A stretch of DNA of 29,934 bases from an uncultured Devosia sp. (GCA_946480655.1 CAMLKN010000004.1:1-29934); one strand, 5' to 3'. Shown: positions 8,601-17,050, counted from the first letter of the stretch. Made by a program: numbers and translations. Notes: generated by a model from the letters alone, not told the origin.

Positions 8601-9622
8601 TGTCGTCGGCGCCGCTCGCCCTTTTCGTTGGCATGCCCGGCCATGCGCTTTCGCCTTCCGAGATCGCCTTCTTCCGCGAGGTCAATCCGTTCGGGCTGTT
8701 CCTGTTCAAGCGCAACCTCGATAACCCTGACCAGATCAAGCGGCTCGTTGCCCAGTTCAAGGAAGCCGTCGGTCGCGACGATGCCCCGGTCTATATCGAC
8801 CAGGAGGGCGGCCGCGTGCAGCGGCTCGACAATGGCCACTGGCCGCTCTTCCGTTCACTCGGTGACTTCGGCGCCCTCGCCCGCAAGGACCTCGAAACCG
8901 GCAAGCGGGCGCTGCGCCTGTCCACACTTGCCATGGGTTCGATGCTCTCCGAGCTCGGGATTGGCAGCGGCACGACACCGGTGGTCGACCTGGCCCGCCC
9001 CGGTACACACAATGTCATCGGCAACCGCTCCTTCGGCGACGATCCGGAGCTGGTGACGACGCTCGGACGCGTCGTGGTCGATGCCATGCTGGAAGTGGGC
9101 TCGATGCCGATTTTCAAGCACATTCCCGGCTACGGCCGCGTCAATGTCGACCCGCATTTTGACTGCCCGGTGGTCGATGCCAGCGTGGCAGACATGGCGG
9201 CAACCGACTTCAAGCCCTTCGTCGCGCTCAAGGATGCCCCCTGGGCCATGGTGGCCCATCTCATTTTCTCGCAGATCGATGCAGAGCATCCCGCCTCGGT
9301 GTCCCCGGCGGTCTGCGACATGATCCGCCGCGACCTCGGTTTCGACGGCGTGCTGATCAGCGACTGCCTCACCATGGAGGCGCTCAAGGGCACCTGGCCG
9401 GAACGCGTCCGCGCGTGCCTCGACGCCGGATACGACATCGCGCTGCATAGCCAGGGCGATCTGGCCGCCAGCGAAGCAGCGGCCAGGGCAGCCCGGCCGC
9501 TTACAGGCGACAGCCTCGCCCGCATTGCCCGTGCCGAAGAACGGCTCGGCTCAGCCCGTTTCGACGTGCAGGACCTGCATGCCGAGGCCGAGGAGATTTT
9601 CAGGGAGAACGGCTTTGCCTGA
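8600..9622 (+). CDS. nagZ: Cytosolic beta-N-acetylglucosaminidase NagZ (GH3)
   Basis: The 340-residue glycoside hydrolase family 3 enzyme removes GlcNAc from GlcNAc-(anhydro)MurNAc and its peptides. Motifs in order: VYIDQEGGRVQRL (64-76), PVVDLARP, KHIPGYGR (173-180), the Asp184/His186 acid-base pair in VDPHFDCP, and the nucleophile Asp255 in LISDCLTME. The usual KH-x-PG-H/R-G is KHIPGYG here, a small deviation. Length matches E. coli NagZ (341). No signal peptide is seen, unlike secreted GH3 enzymes, which supports work on imported material. It is coupled to the GNAT gene by TAATG overlap and precedes a chitobiose-binding-like importer by 35 bases. Confidence 0.95.
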   Translation: MSSAPLALFVGMPGHALSPSEIAFFREVNPFGLFLFKRNLDNPDQIKRLVAQFKEAVGRDDAPVYIDQEGGRVQRLDNGHWPLFRSLGDFGALARKDLETGKRALRLSTLAMGSMLSELGIGSGTTPVVDLARPGTHNVIGNRSFGDDPELVTTLGRVVVDAMLEVGSMPIFKHIPGYGRVNVDPHFDCPVVDASVADMAATDFKPFVALKDAPWAMVAHLIFSQIDAEHPASVSPAVCDMIRRDLGFDGVLISDCLTMEALKGTWPERVRACLDAGYDIALHSQGDLAASEAAARAARPLTGDSLARIARAEERLGSARFDVQDLHAEAEEIFRENGFA

Positions 9623-9657
9623 GGGCGGAGCCGCATAAGCAAGGAGAGATACTCAAA

Positions 9658-11331
9658 ATGATCAGAACGTCATGGATTGCAGCCGCATCCGTGCTGGCCC
9701 TCATGGTGGCGTCGCCCATCCAGGCCCAGGACGCCAGCGGCAATGTGCTGACCCTGGTGTCGGAGCAGACAACCACTTTCGTCCGGAATTTCAACCCTTT
9801 CGGCCAGACCTCGGCGCGCTATACCACGCTCGATTTCATGTACGAGCCGCTCGTGGTGTTCAACCGCCTCAAGGGCAACGAACCCAATTTCCGCCTGGCC
9901 GAAAGCTACGAGCTTGCCGATGACCTCAAATCGATCACCTTCGTGCTCCGCGAAGGCCTCAAGTGGTCGGATGGTGAAGACCTCAATGCCGACGACGTCA
10001 TCTTTACCTACGACTACCTGACCAAGTTCCCGGCCCTCGACTTCATTTCGGTGTCGGCGCTGCTGGAATCGGTCGAGAAGGTCGATGAGCGCACGGTCAC
10101 GTTCCACCTGAAGGAACCCAATTCCCTGATCGCCAACACGATCGTGGGCATGCCCATCGTGCCCGAGCATGTCTGGGCCGATGTTGCCGACCCGGTGACC
10201 TTCGCCAACGAGAACCCGGTGGGTTCGGGTCCGATGACCGAAATCACCCGTTTCACACCCCAGGTCTATGAGCAGTGCCGCAATCCGCACTACTGGGATG
10301 CCGACAACCTCAAGGTCGACTGCCTGCGCATGCCGCAGCTGGCCGACAACCCGCAGGTGCTCTCGGCCCTGGCCGAAGGCACGCTGGACTGGGCCACGAG
10401 CTTCATCCCCGACATCGACAACACTTTCGTCGCCAAGGATCCGGAGCACCACAAATACTGGTTCACGCCCTCCAGCCTCGTCTCGCTGCAGGTCAGCATG
10501 ACGACGCCGGACGAGAATAACCGCAAGGCGTTCAACGACGTCAACTTCCGCCGCGCCCTGTCCATGCTGATCGACCGCCAGACCATCGTCGACATTGCCG
10601 GCTATGGCTATCCTCTGGTCAATGACGATCCGGCTTCATTGGGCGAGCTCTATGCCTCGTTCGCCAATCCGGAAGTGGAGGCCCAGTTCGGCCAGTATGC
10701 CAAGTTCGACCTCGAGGCCGGCATCGCTGCGCTCGACGAGGCCGGTTATATCGACGCCGATGGCGACGGCTTCCGCGACAATCCCGACGGGACGCCGATC
10801 ACGATCGACTTCATGGTGCCCAATGGCTGGACCGACTGGATCGATGCGGTGCAGATCGCCATGGAAAGCCTGACCGAGGCTGGCCTCAACGTTTCGATGA
10901 GCACACCGGAAGCTGCAGTCTGGACCTCGGGACTGATCGCCGGCGAGTTCTCGATGACCCTCAATGCCCTGGCATCGGCGGCCGATCCGTACTTCCCCTA
11001 TATCCGCTCGTTCAATCCGAACGATTTCGGCAAGTCGCGCTTCACCGCACCACACTGGGAAAATGCCGAGCTGAGCGAACTGCTGGCGCAGTACACCCAG
11101 ACCAAGGATCCGGAGGAGGCCAAGGCGATCATGGACCAGGCCCAGATGATCGTGGCTGAAAACCTGCCGATCATCCCGATCTACAACAGCCCGTCGTTCT
11201 ACCAGTACAATACCAGCCGCTTCACCGGCTGGGCCGATGCCGAGAACCCCAAGTACTCGCCCGTCGTGTCCAACGCCAACCCGGCGCGCCTGCTGCAATT
11301 GCTGGATCTCGATCCGGTCGCTGCCGAATGA
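9658..11331 (+). CDS. ABC transporter periplasmic binding protein, family 5, chitobiose-binding-protein-like
   Basis: This 557-residue family-5 solute-binding protein has a signal peptide (1-23, ending SPIQA before Gln24) and no lipobox. Distinctive segments include TTFVRNFNPFGQ, LDFMYEPLVVFNRLKGN, KWSDGEDLNADDVIFTYDYL, PIVPEHVWADV, ENPVGSGPM, YEQCRNPHYWD and RFTGWADAENPK. From memory these closely resemble Vibrio chitobiose-binding proteins rather than DppA/OppA; I could not align them. DADGDGFRDN is an acidic loop common in this branch. A strong AAGGAGAG precedes the ATG. With NagZ and MurQ upstream, the likely ligand is a GlcNAc-containing disaccharide, either GlcNAc-(anhydro)MurNAc with or without peptide, or chitobiose. 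Family assignment is firm; ligand is inference. Confidence 0.92.
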   Translation: MIRTSWIAAASVLALMVASPIQAQDASGNVLTLVSEQTTTFVRNFNPFGQTSARYTTLDFMYEPLVVFNRLKGNEPNFRLAESYELADDLKSITFVLREGLKWSDGEDLNADDVIFTYDYLTKFPALDFISVSALLESVEKVDERTVTFHLKEPNSLIANTIVGMPIVPEHVWADVADPVTFANENPVGSGPMTEITRFTPQVYEQCRNPHYWDADNLKVDCLRMPQLADNPQVLSALAEGTLDWATSFIPDIDNTFVAKDPEHHKYWFTPSSLVSLQVSMTTPDENNRKAFNDVNFRRALSMLIDRQTIVDIAGYGYPLVNDDPASLGELYASFANPEVEAQFGQYAKFDLEAGIAALDEAGYIDADGDGFRDNPDGTPITIDFMVPNGWTDWIDAVQIAMESLTEAGLNVSMSTPEAAVWTSGLIAGEFSMTLNALASAADPYFPYIRSFNPNDFGKSRFTAPHWENAELSELLAQYTQTKDPEEAKAIMDQAQMIVAENLPIIPIYNSPSFYQYNTSRFTGWADAENPKYSPVVSNANPARLLQLLDLDPVAAE

Positions 11332-11407
11332 ACTCCCAACCTGGGGGAGCGCGACTGCGCTCCTCCATTCTGGCTGCTCGACCACAGAGCATCCACCACC
11401 GCAGACT

Positions 11408-11475
11408 GTCATCCCGGCGAAGGCCGGGATCCATCCTGAGATCGCAAGATGGGCCCCGGCCTTCGCCGGGGTGAC
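11408..11475. repeat. 68-bp imperfect palindrome (REP-like element)
   Basis: Two 28-base arms (11408-11435 and 11448-11475) are inverted repeats differing at three positions, around a 12-base loop. Each arm contains a smaller GC-rich palindrome (CCCGGCGAAGGCCGGG in the left arm). The GTCATCCCGGCGAAGG opening resembles dispersed repeats common in alphaproteobacterial genomes, which I recall but cannot search. It lies in the 197-base gap between the family-5 binding-protein gene and its permease gene; the rest of the gap shows no other feature. Confidence 0.8.
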
Positions 11476-11528
11476 AATTGGGGACTGAACGCCTTAGCTG
11501 TTCTCACTTGCCCCGGGAGAATTCCACC

Positions 11529-12506
11529 ATGGCCTTTTTGCTGCGGCGACTGGCGTTCTACCTGGCGGCCTTTCTTGTTGCCGCCACCATCAATTTCTTC
11601 CTGCCCAGGCTGATGCCGGGCGATCCGATCCAGATCATGTTCGCCAGCGCCGGTTCCGAACTCAGCCTCGAGAACCTCAATGCGCTCAAGCTGACCTTTG
11701 GCTTCATCGATGCGCCGCTGCACGAACAGTACATCGCCTATCTCAAGAGCGTCTTCACCGGCGATCTGGGCCGTTCCATCAAGTATTTCCCGCTTCCAGT
11801 CACCGAACTCCTCGGACGCGCGCTGATCTGGACCGTCGGCCTCATGGGCATAGCAACCGTCTTGAGCTTCACGCTCGGCAGCCTTCTCGGCATCTTTGCC
11901 GCCTGGCGCCGCGGGCGGCTTGTCGACTCAGTCATCTCGCTCGGTGCGATCTTTTCGAGCTCCGTGCCGGCCGTCGTCGTCTCGCTGATCATGCTGTTCA
12001 TCTTCGGCTATACGCTGCGCTGGTTCCCCAATGGCTATGCCGCCAATCCGCTGATCGATCCGGCCTGGAACTGGGAATACATCTCCAGCGTGCTTTACCA
12101 CGGCACCCTGCCCATGCTGACGCTGGTCTTCGTGTTGACTGGCGGCTTTGCCGTGACCATGCGCAACAACATGATCAACCTCCTGGGCGAAGACTATATC
12201 GTCATGGCCCGCGCCAAGGGCCTCTCCGACAACAATGTCATGCTCTGGTATGCGGCGCGTAACGCTCTCTTGCCGACTGTTTCGAGCCTTGCCATCGCCA
12301 TCGGCACGATTCTCGGCGGCTCGCTCGTCACCGAGGTGGTGTTCAACTATCCGGGCCTCGGCAACACGCTCTACCAGGCGATCATCGCCCGCGACTATCC
12401 AGTGATCCAGGGCCAGTTGCTGATCATGACCGCCGCCATGCTCGTTTCCAATTTCGTGGTCGACCTCAGCTATGTGCTGCTCGATCCGCGGCTCAAGAAG
12501 GCCTGA
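11529..12506 (+). CDS. Peptide/oligosaccharide ABC transporter permease (DppB type)
   Basis: The 325-residue inner-membrane protein starts at the ATG at 11529, preceded by GGGAGA; an ATG at 11478 would add 17 residues out of family style and overlap the REP element's flank. The N-terminus AFLLRRLAFYLAAFLVAATINF and FFLPRLMPGDP are the DppB hallmark (first transmembrane segment, then the periplasmic PGDP motif). The EAA-type loop near the C-terminal half reads GEDYIVMARAKGLSDNNVM. The protein ends VVDLSYVLLDPRLKKA, a classic DppB ending. It pairs with the DppC-type permease four bases downstream and serves the chitobiose-like binding protein. Confidence 0.93.
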   Translation: MAFLLRRLAFYLAAFLVAATINFFLPRLMPGDPIQIMFASAGSELSLENLNALKLTFGFIDAPLHEQYIAYLKSVFTGDLGRSIKYFPLPVTELLGRALIWTVGLMGIATVLSFTLGSLLGIFAAWRRGRLVDSVISLGAIFSSSVPAVVVSLIMLFIFGYTLRWFPNGYAANPLIDPAWNWEYISSVLYHGTLPMLTLVFVLTGGFAVTMRNNMINLLGEDYIVMARAKGLSDNNVMLWYAARNALLPTVSSLAIAIGTILGGSLVTEVVFNYPGLGNTLYQAIIARDYPVIQGQLLIMTAAMLVSNFVVDLSYVLLDPRLKKA

Positions 12507-12510
12507 TGCG

Positions 12511-13398
12511 ATGAAGCTCGTGAGGCAATTGCTGCACAACCGGAAGGCCATGACCGGCCTTGTCATCCTCACCATCATCGTGCTGGTGGCGATCTTCGCG
12601 CCGCTCCTGACCGAATACAGCCCGGTCAAGCGGGTCGGGCGGCCACACCAGCCACCGAGCTGGGACCACTGGCTGGGCACGACGCGCCTGGGCCATGACG
12701 TGTTCTCGCGCCTCGTTCATGGCGCCCGCGTCTCGCTGGCTGTCGGCTTCGGAGCGGGGCTTCTCATCACCATTATCGGCACGGTGCTGGGCGTGATTGC
12801 CGGCTACAAGGGCGGGGTGATCGACGAGGTCATCAACTTCTTCACCAATATGGTGCTGGTCGTCCCCAACCTGCCGCTGCTGCTGGTGCTCGCAGCCTTT
12901 ATCGGCCAAGCCAGCCCGCTGGTCATCGCCGTCATCCTTGGCCTGACCTCCTGGGCCTGGGGCGTGCGCGTTACCCGGTCGGAAACGCTGTCCATCCGCC
13001 AACGCGACTATGTGAAGAGCGCTGAAATGCTGGGGGAGCCCGGTTGGCGGATCATGCTGTTCGAGATCTTTCCAAACCTCATTTCCATCGTCGGCATCAA
13101 TTTCATCGGCTCGGTGATCTTCGCCGTCATCACCGAGGCCACGCTGGAATTCCTTGGCCTGGGCGACCCCAACACGGTCTCGTGGGGGATCATGCTCTAC
13201 AATGCGCAGAACGCGGCGGCCCTCTCGGTCGGCGCCTGGTGGGACATTCTGGCCCCCTGCTTTGCCCTGGCCTTCCTGGGCCTCGGGCTGGCGCTGCTCA
13301 ACTTCGCCATAGACGAAATCGCCAATCCGCGTTTGAGGACCGGGGACATGCTCAATCGCTGGACCCGCATGGTGCGCCTCGGGGAGGGCAAGCTGTGA
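12511..13398 (+). CDS. Peptide/oligosaccharide ABC transporter permease (DppC type)
   Basis: This 295-residue permease starts at the ATG at 12511, giving KLVRQLLHNRKAMTGLVIL, the normal short cytoplasmic tail before the first membrane segment. WLGTTRLGHDVFSRLVHGAR is the DppC signature (compare GTDxxGRDxxSR). The EAA-like loop reads RQRDYVKSAEMLGEPGWRIM. ITEATLEFLGLGDP and SWGIMLYNAQ are also typical. It sits four bases after the DppB-type gene, and its stop overlaps the next ATPase start (GTGA). Role: inner-membrane channel half for the block B importer. Confidence 0.93.
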   Translation: MKLVRQLLHNRKAMTGLVILTIIVLVAIFAPLLTEYSPVKRVGRPHQPPSWDHWLGTTRLGHDVFSRLVHGARVSLAVGFGAGLLITIIGTVLGVIAGYKGGVIDEVINFFTNMVLVVPNLPLLLVLAAFIGQASPLVIAVILGLTSWAWGVRVTRSETLSIRQRDYVKSAEMLGEPGWRIMLFEIFPNLISIVGINFIGSVIFAVITEATLEFLGLGDPNTVSWGIMLYNAQNAAALSVGAWWDILAPCFALAFLGLGLALLNFAIDEIANPRLRTGDMLNRWTRMVRLGEGKL

Positions 13399-14213
13399 GC
13401 TTGCCCGTTCTGTCCATCCGCAACCTCAATATCGACTATGTGGGCGCCGAGGGCGATTTCCACGCCGTCAAGGATGTCAGCTTCGACATCGCGCCGGGCG
13501 AATTCTTCGGCCTGGCCGGAGAATCCGGTTGCGGCAAGTCGACCATTGCCTTTGCGGTGAGCCGGCTGCATCGACCACCGGCACTGATCCGCACGGGCAG
13601 CGAAATCCTGGTGGGCGGACGCAACGTGCTCGACCTCTCGGACGAAGAACTGCGCAAGTTCCGCTGGCGCGAGGTCGCCATGGTGTTCCAGAGCGCCATG
13701 AATTCGCTCAACCCGGTGCTGACCATCGAGACGCAGTTCTACGACGTGCTGCGGGCCCATGGCCCGATCAGCCGCGCCGATGCCCGCGCCCGCGCCACCG
13801 AACTTCTGAAGCTCGTGGATATCGCGCCCGAACGCCTCGATTCCTATCCGCATCAATGCTCGGGCGGCATGCGGCAGCGCATCGTCATCGCCATCTGCCT
13901 GGCGCTCAATCCCAGGCTGCTGATCATGGACGAGCCGACCACCGCGCTCGACGTCGTGGTGCAGCGCGAAATCCTGCAGCGGATCGATGTGTTGCGCAAG
14001 AAGCTCGGCTTTGCCGTGCTGTTCATCACCCATGACCTGGGACTGATGGTGCAGGTCAGCGACCGTATCGGCATCATGCTCGCAGGCGAACTGGTCGAGG
14101 TCAATGACGCCCAGACCATCTATCGCCAGCCCCAGCACGCCTATACCAAGCGCCTCTGGGCCTCGATGCCGAAGCTGCGTGGCGAACAAACCCGCCTGGA
14201 GACGATGCCATGA
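13395..14213 (+). CDS. Peptide/oligosaccharide ABC transporter ATPase (DppD type)
   Basis: From the GTG at 13395 (GTGA overlap with the permease stop) the product is 272 residues; extending the frame further upstream would read through the permease gene in another frame. Motifs: Walker [10 protein letters not shown] (42-50), Q-loop VFQSAMNSLNP, signature CSGGMRQR (155-162), Walker B LLIMDE (175-180), and the switch ITHDLGLMVQVSD. It is short for DppD: after HAYTKRLWASMPKLRG only a few residues follow, and the Cys-rich C-terminal region of long DppD proteins, which can bind an Fe-S cluster, is absent. It overlaps the next ATPase by ATGA. The two ATPases probably form a heterodimer. Confidence 0.93.
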   Translation: MSLPVLSIRNLNIDYVGAEGDFHAVKDVSFDIAPGEFFGLAGESGCGKSTIAFAVSRLHRPPALIRTGSEILVGGRNVLDLSDEELRKFRWREVAMVFQSAMNSLNPVLTIETQFYDVLRAHGPISRADARARATELLKLVDIAPERLDSYPHQCSGGMRQRIVIAICLALNPRLLIMDEPTTALDVVVQREILQRIDVLRKKLGFAVLFITHDLGLMVQVSDRIGIMLAGELVEVNDAQTIYRQPQHAYTKRLWASMPKLRGEQTRLETMP

Positions 14214-15127
14214 ATGAGGTGATGCGCGAACCCATTCTGGCGCTTGAGAATGTCTCGAAGGTCTTTGGCCGCGCCGACAAGCCGGTGTACGCCGCTCGCA
14301 ATGTCAGCTTTGCTTTGCACCCCGGGCGGACGCTGGCCCTGGTGGGCGAATCCGGCTCGGGCAAGACCACGGCAGCGCGGCTCATCATGCGCGAATACAG
14401 CCCGGACGAGGGGCGCCTGCTGTTTCGCGGCGCGCCATTGGGCAAGGGCGATGCCAAGGCGCTCAAGGCCTATCGTTCTTCCGTGCAGATGGTCTTCCAG
14501 GACCCGTTCGCCTCGCTCAATCCGACCCACACGATCCGCTATCACCTCGAGCGGCCGCTGAAGCTGCATCAAAAGGGGCTCACGTCCGCTGAGCGGCGGG
14601 CCGCCATCGTCGAACTGCTCGAGCGCGTCAAGCTCGACCCGAAACTGATCATGGGCAAGTTCCCGCATGAACTGTCGGGCGGCCAGCGGCAACGCATCTC
14701 CATCGCCCGCGCCCTGGCGGTGAACCCGCAGGTCATCGTCGCCGACGAGCCGACCTCGATGCTCGACGTCTCGGTGCGCCAGGGGATTCTCAACCTGCTC
14801 AACGACATGAAGGCAGAGCTGAAGCTGGCGCTCCTCTACATTACTCATGACATTGCCACGGCGCGTTACGTGGCCGACGACATCATGGTCATGTATGCCG
14901 GGCAGATCGTCGAGTGGGGAGCAGTCGACAGGGTGCTGGACGATCCGCAACACCCCTATACGCGGCTATTGCTCTCTGCCGTGCCCGACCCGGACCGACG
15001 CTTCGACGATGTCCGCTTTGCCGACGAGTTGGGGCGTATCGAGGACATTCGCCGGCAGGCCGCCCTGCCGCAGCCCGAGATCACGCAGGCAGGCGACAAC
15101 CATTTCTATCGTCCCATTCGCGCCTGA
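14210..15127 (+). CDS. Peptide/oligosaccharide ABC transporter ATPase (DppF type)
   Basis: The 305-residue partner ATPase has Walker A GESGSGKTT (46-54), Q-loop [11 protein letters not shown], signature LSGGQRQR (155-162), Walker B VIVADE (175-180) and switch ITHDIATARYVAD. The PQHPYTRLLLSAVPDPD segment is the standard oligopeptide-transporter C-terminal motif. One departure is DEPTSMLDVS in place of DEPVSALDVS, a form seen in sugar-oligomer branches of the family as I recall. The ATG lies in the ATGA overlap with the DppD-type gene. The epimerase gene follows after three bases. Confidence 0.93.
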   Translation: MNEVMREPILALENVSKVFGRADKPVYAARNVSFALHPGRTLALVGESGSGKTTAARLIMREYSPDEGRLLFRGAPLGKGDAKALKAYRSSVQMVFQDPFASLNPTHTIRYHLERPLKLHQKGLTSAERRAAIVELLERVKLDPKLIMGKFPHELSGGQRQRISIARALAVNPQVIVADEPTSMLDVSVRQGILNLLNDMKAELKLALLYITHDIATARYVADDIMVMYAGQIVEWGAVDRVLDDPQHPYTRLLLSAVPDPDRRFDDVRFADELGRIEDIRRQAALPQPEITQAGDNHFYRPIRA

Positions 15128-15130
15128 GCC

Positions 15131-16117
15131 ATGACCACTACCCTGACCGCCGCCATCGAGCGCTTCCCGATTGCCGGACATTTCACCATTGCCCGCGGCA
15201 GCAAGACTGAGGCCGTGGTGGTCAGCGTAGCGCTGGAGCGCGACGGCCAAGTCGGCAGGGGCGAGTGCACGCCCTATGCCCGCTATGGCGAGACACCGGA
15301 AACGACCGTTGCAGCGCTTGAGGCCGTGGCCCCGGCCATTGCCGCCGGCATGACCCGGCATGAGCTGCAATCGGCCATGCCCCCTGGCGCTGCCCGCAAT
15401 GCAGTCGATTGCGCGTTCTGGGATCTGGAGGCCAGGATTGCTGGCACCTCGGTAGCGGACCTGGCGGGCATTGCCCTTCCGCGGCACATCGAGACGGCCT
15501 TCACCGTCAGTCTCGGCTCCCCCGACGCCATGGCGGAGACAGCGGCCCGGGCGGCACACCTGCCGCTTCTCAAGATCAAACTGGGTGCTCCGGGCGATGC
15601 CGAGCGGCTCGGCGCCGTTCGGGCCGCCGCGCCAAATGCGCGCCTCATCGTGGATGCCAACGAAGGCTGGCATGTCGACGATCTCGGCGTTCTGCTTGAG
15701 GTCTGCCGCCATTGCCGGGTCGAACTGGTGGAACAACCGCTACCCGCCGGTGCTGATGCAAAGCTGGCCGACATCGATCATCTCGTGCCGATCTGCGCCG
15801 ATGAAAGCGTGCATGCCCTTGCCGGCCTGGAAAATCTCGTCGGCCGGTATGACGCCGTCAACATCAAGCTCGACAAGACCGGCGGCCTCACCGAAGCGCT
15901 GGCGGTGGCCAGACGTGCCCAAGACCTGGGCCTTTCCATCATGGCCGGCTGCATGGTCAGCACCTCGCTCTCCATGCTGCCCGCGCGCTTGCTTGCAGCG
16001 AAGGCCAACTGGGTCGACCTCGACGGACCGCTTCTGTTGGCTGAGGACCGGCAGGACGGCCTTGTCTACCGAGGCGGGCTGATCGAGGTGACCCCCTCGC
16101 CGCTTTGGGGCGGGTGA
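15131..16117 (+). CDS. Enolase-superfamily L-Ala-D/L-Glu epimerase or N-acetyl-D-Glu racemase
   Basis: This 328-residue muconate-lactonizing-type enolase-superfamily enzyme has the dipeptide-epimerase pattern: LLKIKLG with the catalytic lysines 148/150, metal ligands in IVDANEGW (Asp175), VELVEQPLP (Glu201) and ICADES (Asp224), NIKLDKTGGL with the opposite lysine (246), then IMAGCMVSTSLSM and VDLDGP. E. coli YcjG epimerises the L-Ala-D-Glu of murein peptides to L-Ala-L-Glu. Alphaproteobacterial DgcA enzymes of the same fold racemise N-acetyl-D-glutamate; without a DgcN neighbour the dipeptide role is preferred but not certain. As the last gene of the murQ-nagZ-importer operon it handles the peptide end of muropeptides. 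The final TPSPLWGG looks repeat-derived. The stop abuts the convergent RpiR stop with no gap. Confidence 0.88.
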   Translation: MTTTLTAAIERFPIAGHFTIARGSKTEAVVVSVALERDGQVGRGECTPYARYGETPETTVAALEAVAPAIAAGMTRHELQSAMPPGAARNAVDCAFWDLEARIAGTSVADLAGIALPRHIETAFTVSLGSPDAMAETAARAAHLPLLKIKLGAPGDAERLGAVRAAAPNARLIVDANEGWHVDDLGVLLEVCRHCRVELVEQPLPAGADAKLADIDHLVPICADESVHALAGLENLVGRYDAVNIKLDKTGGLTEALAVARRAQDLGLSIMAGCMVSTSLSMLPARLLAAKANWVDLDGPLLLAEDRQDGLVYRGGLIEVTPSPLWGG

Positions 16118-16969
16118 CTACTTGGGATGCGTCACATCCCGCGTGCGCTTGAGCGCGTCGACGGTCTGCTCGTAGCGCTGGCTGGCGACGCCCAGGAACA
16201 GGCAGTCGACAATGGCCAGTTGCGCGATGCGGCTCACCATCGCCCCTGCGCGCAAGCGGCTTTCGCGCGCTCGGCTGATCAAGCACTCGTCGGCGGCCTT
16301 GGCGAGGGCGGAATCCGGCGACCCCGTCAGCGCAACCGTCAATGCCCCCGCGCCGCGCGCGATATCGAGGAAGCGGACAGTGTCGGCCGTGGCGCCGGAA
16401 TGAGAAAAGCCCAAAGCCACTGTTCCCGGCGGCGACAGCAGCGCCGCAGTCCAGGCCTCGTGCGGGTCAGCCAAGAGGAAGGCATTGCGGCCGATGCGGA
16501 AGAGCTTGTGATGGAGGTCTTGCGCTACGAACTGGCTGGCGCCAATACCGAACATGAGGATCCGCTCGGCCTTGTCGAGCGCTGCTACCACCCGTTCCAG
16601 GGCGCCATAGTCGAGGCCGGAGACGGTTTCATCGATGGCGAGGATTTCGAGCGAGGCGACCTTGGAGGCCATTTCCTGCAAGGTATCGGACTGGGCGATC
16701 TCGGCGCCCAGCGTCAGGTCCGAGCCGAACTGGGCTGCCTCCTTGCCCAGTTCGGTGGCCAGTTGCATGCGCAACTGGGAATAGCCCGTAAGGCCGAGCG
16801 CCCGGCAGAAGCGCACGATCGAGGCCACCGACGTCCCGCAGCTTTCCGCCAGTTCGGAAATGGTCTTTTCGAGCACGATGCGCGGCTGGTTGCGGATGAC
16901 GCTGGCTACGCGCTGCATGGCCGGAGTGAACGTGTCCACCGATGCTTCGATTGTCGATTGGATGCCCAA
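16118..16969 (-). CDS. MurR/RpiR-family transcriptional regulator (HTH-SIS), second copy
   Basis: A TTG at 16969, preceded by GGAAGGGG at ideal spacing, gives 283 residues beginning GIQSTIEASVDTFTPAMQRV, the normal family start. ATGs at 17011 and 17050 would add unrelated arginine-rich residues. The HTH domain contains TISELAESCGTSVASIVRFC, and the SIS domain has MFGIGASQFVAQDL and LGFSHSGATADTV. It is divergent from the second family-5 importer operon (block D). The intergenic TGAAA/TTTCA elements at 17051-17087 are its probable operators. Its ligand is unknown. Given anmK in the operon it controls, a muramic sugar phosphate or anhydro-MurNAc product is a candidate. Confidence 0.9.
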   Translation of the reverse strand: MGIQSTIEASVDTFTPAMQRVASVIRNQPRIVLEKTISELAESCGTSVASIVRFCRALGLTGYSQLRMQLATELGKEAAQFGSDLTLGAEIAQSDTLQEMASKVASLEILAIDETVSGLDYGALERVVAALDKAERILMFGIGASQFVAQDLHHKLFRIGRNAFLLADPHEAWTAALLSPPGTVALGFSHSGATADTVRFLDIARGAGALTVALTGSPDSALAKAADECLISRARESRLRAGAMVSRIAQLAIVDCLFLGVASQRYEQTVDALKRTRDVTHPK

Positions 16970-17050
16970 AACCGTCCCCTTCCGGTCCGCACGCCCGAGC
17001 CGGCGCGCCATCTGGCGCGACCCATACAAGAGCGACGCCCACAGGGCCAT

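Noticed and set aside
10753..10791. A DADGDGFRDN acidic loop in the family-5 binding protein, resembling an EF-hand or dockerin repeat
   Set aside because: Single acidic loops of this kind are common in family-5 binding proteins at this place; no second repeat exists, so no dockerin call is made.
13044..13394. An upstream extension of the DppD-type ATPase gene
   Set aside because: The added residues come from the DppC-type permease gene in another frame. The GTG at 13395 fits both the family start and the GTGA overlap.
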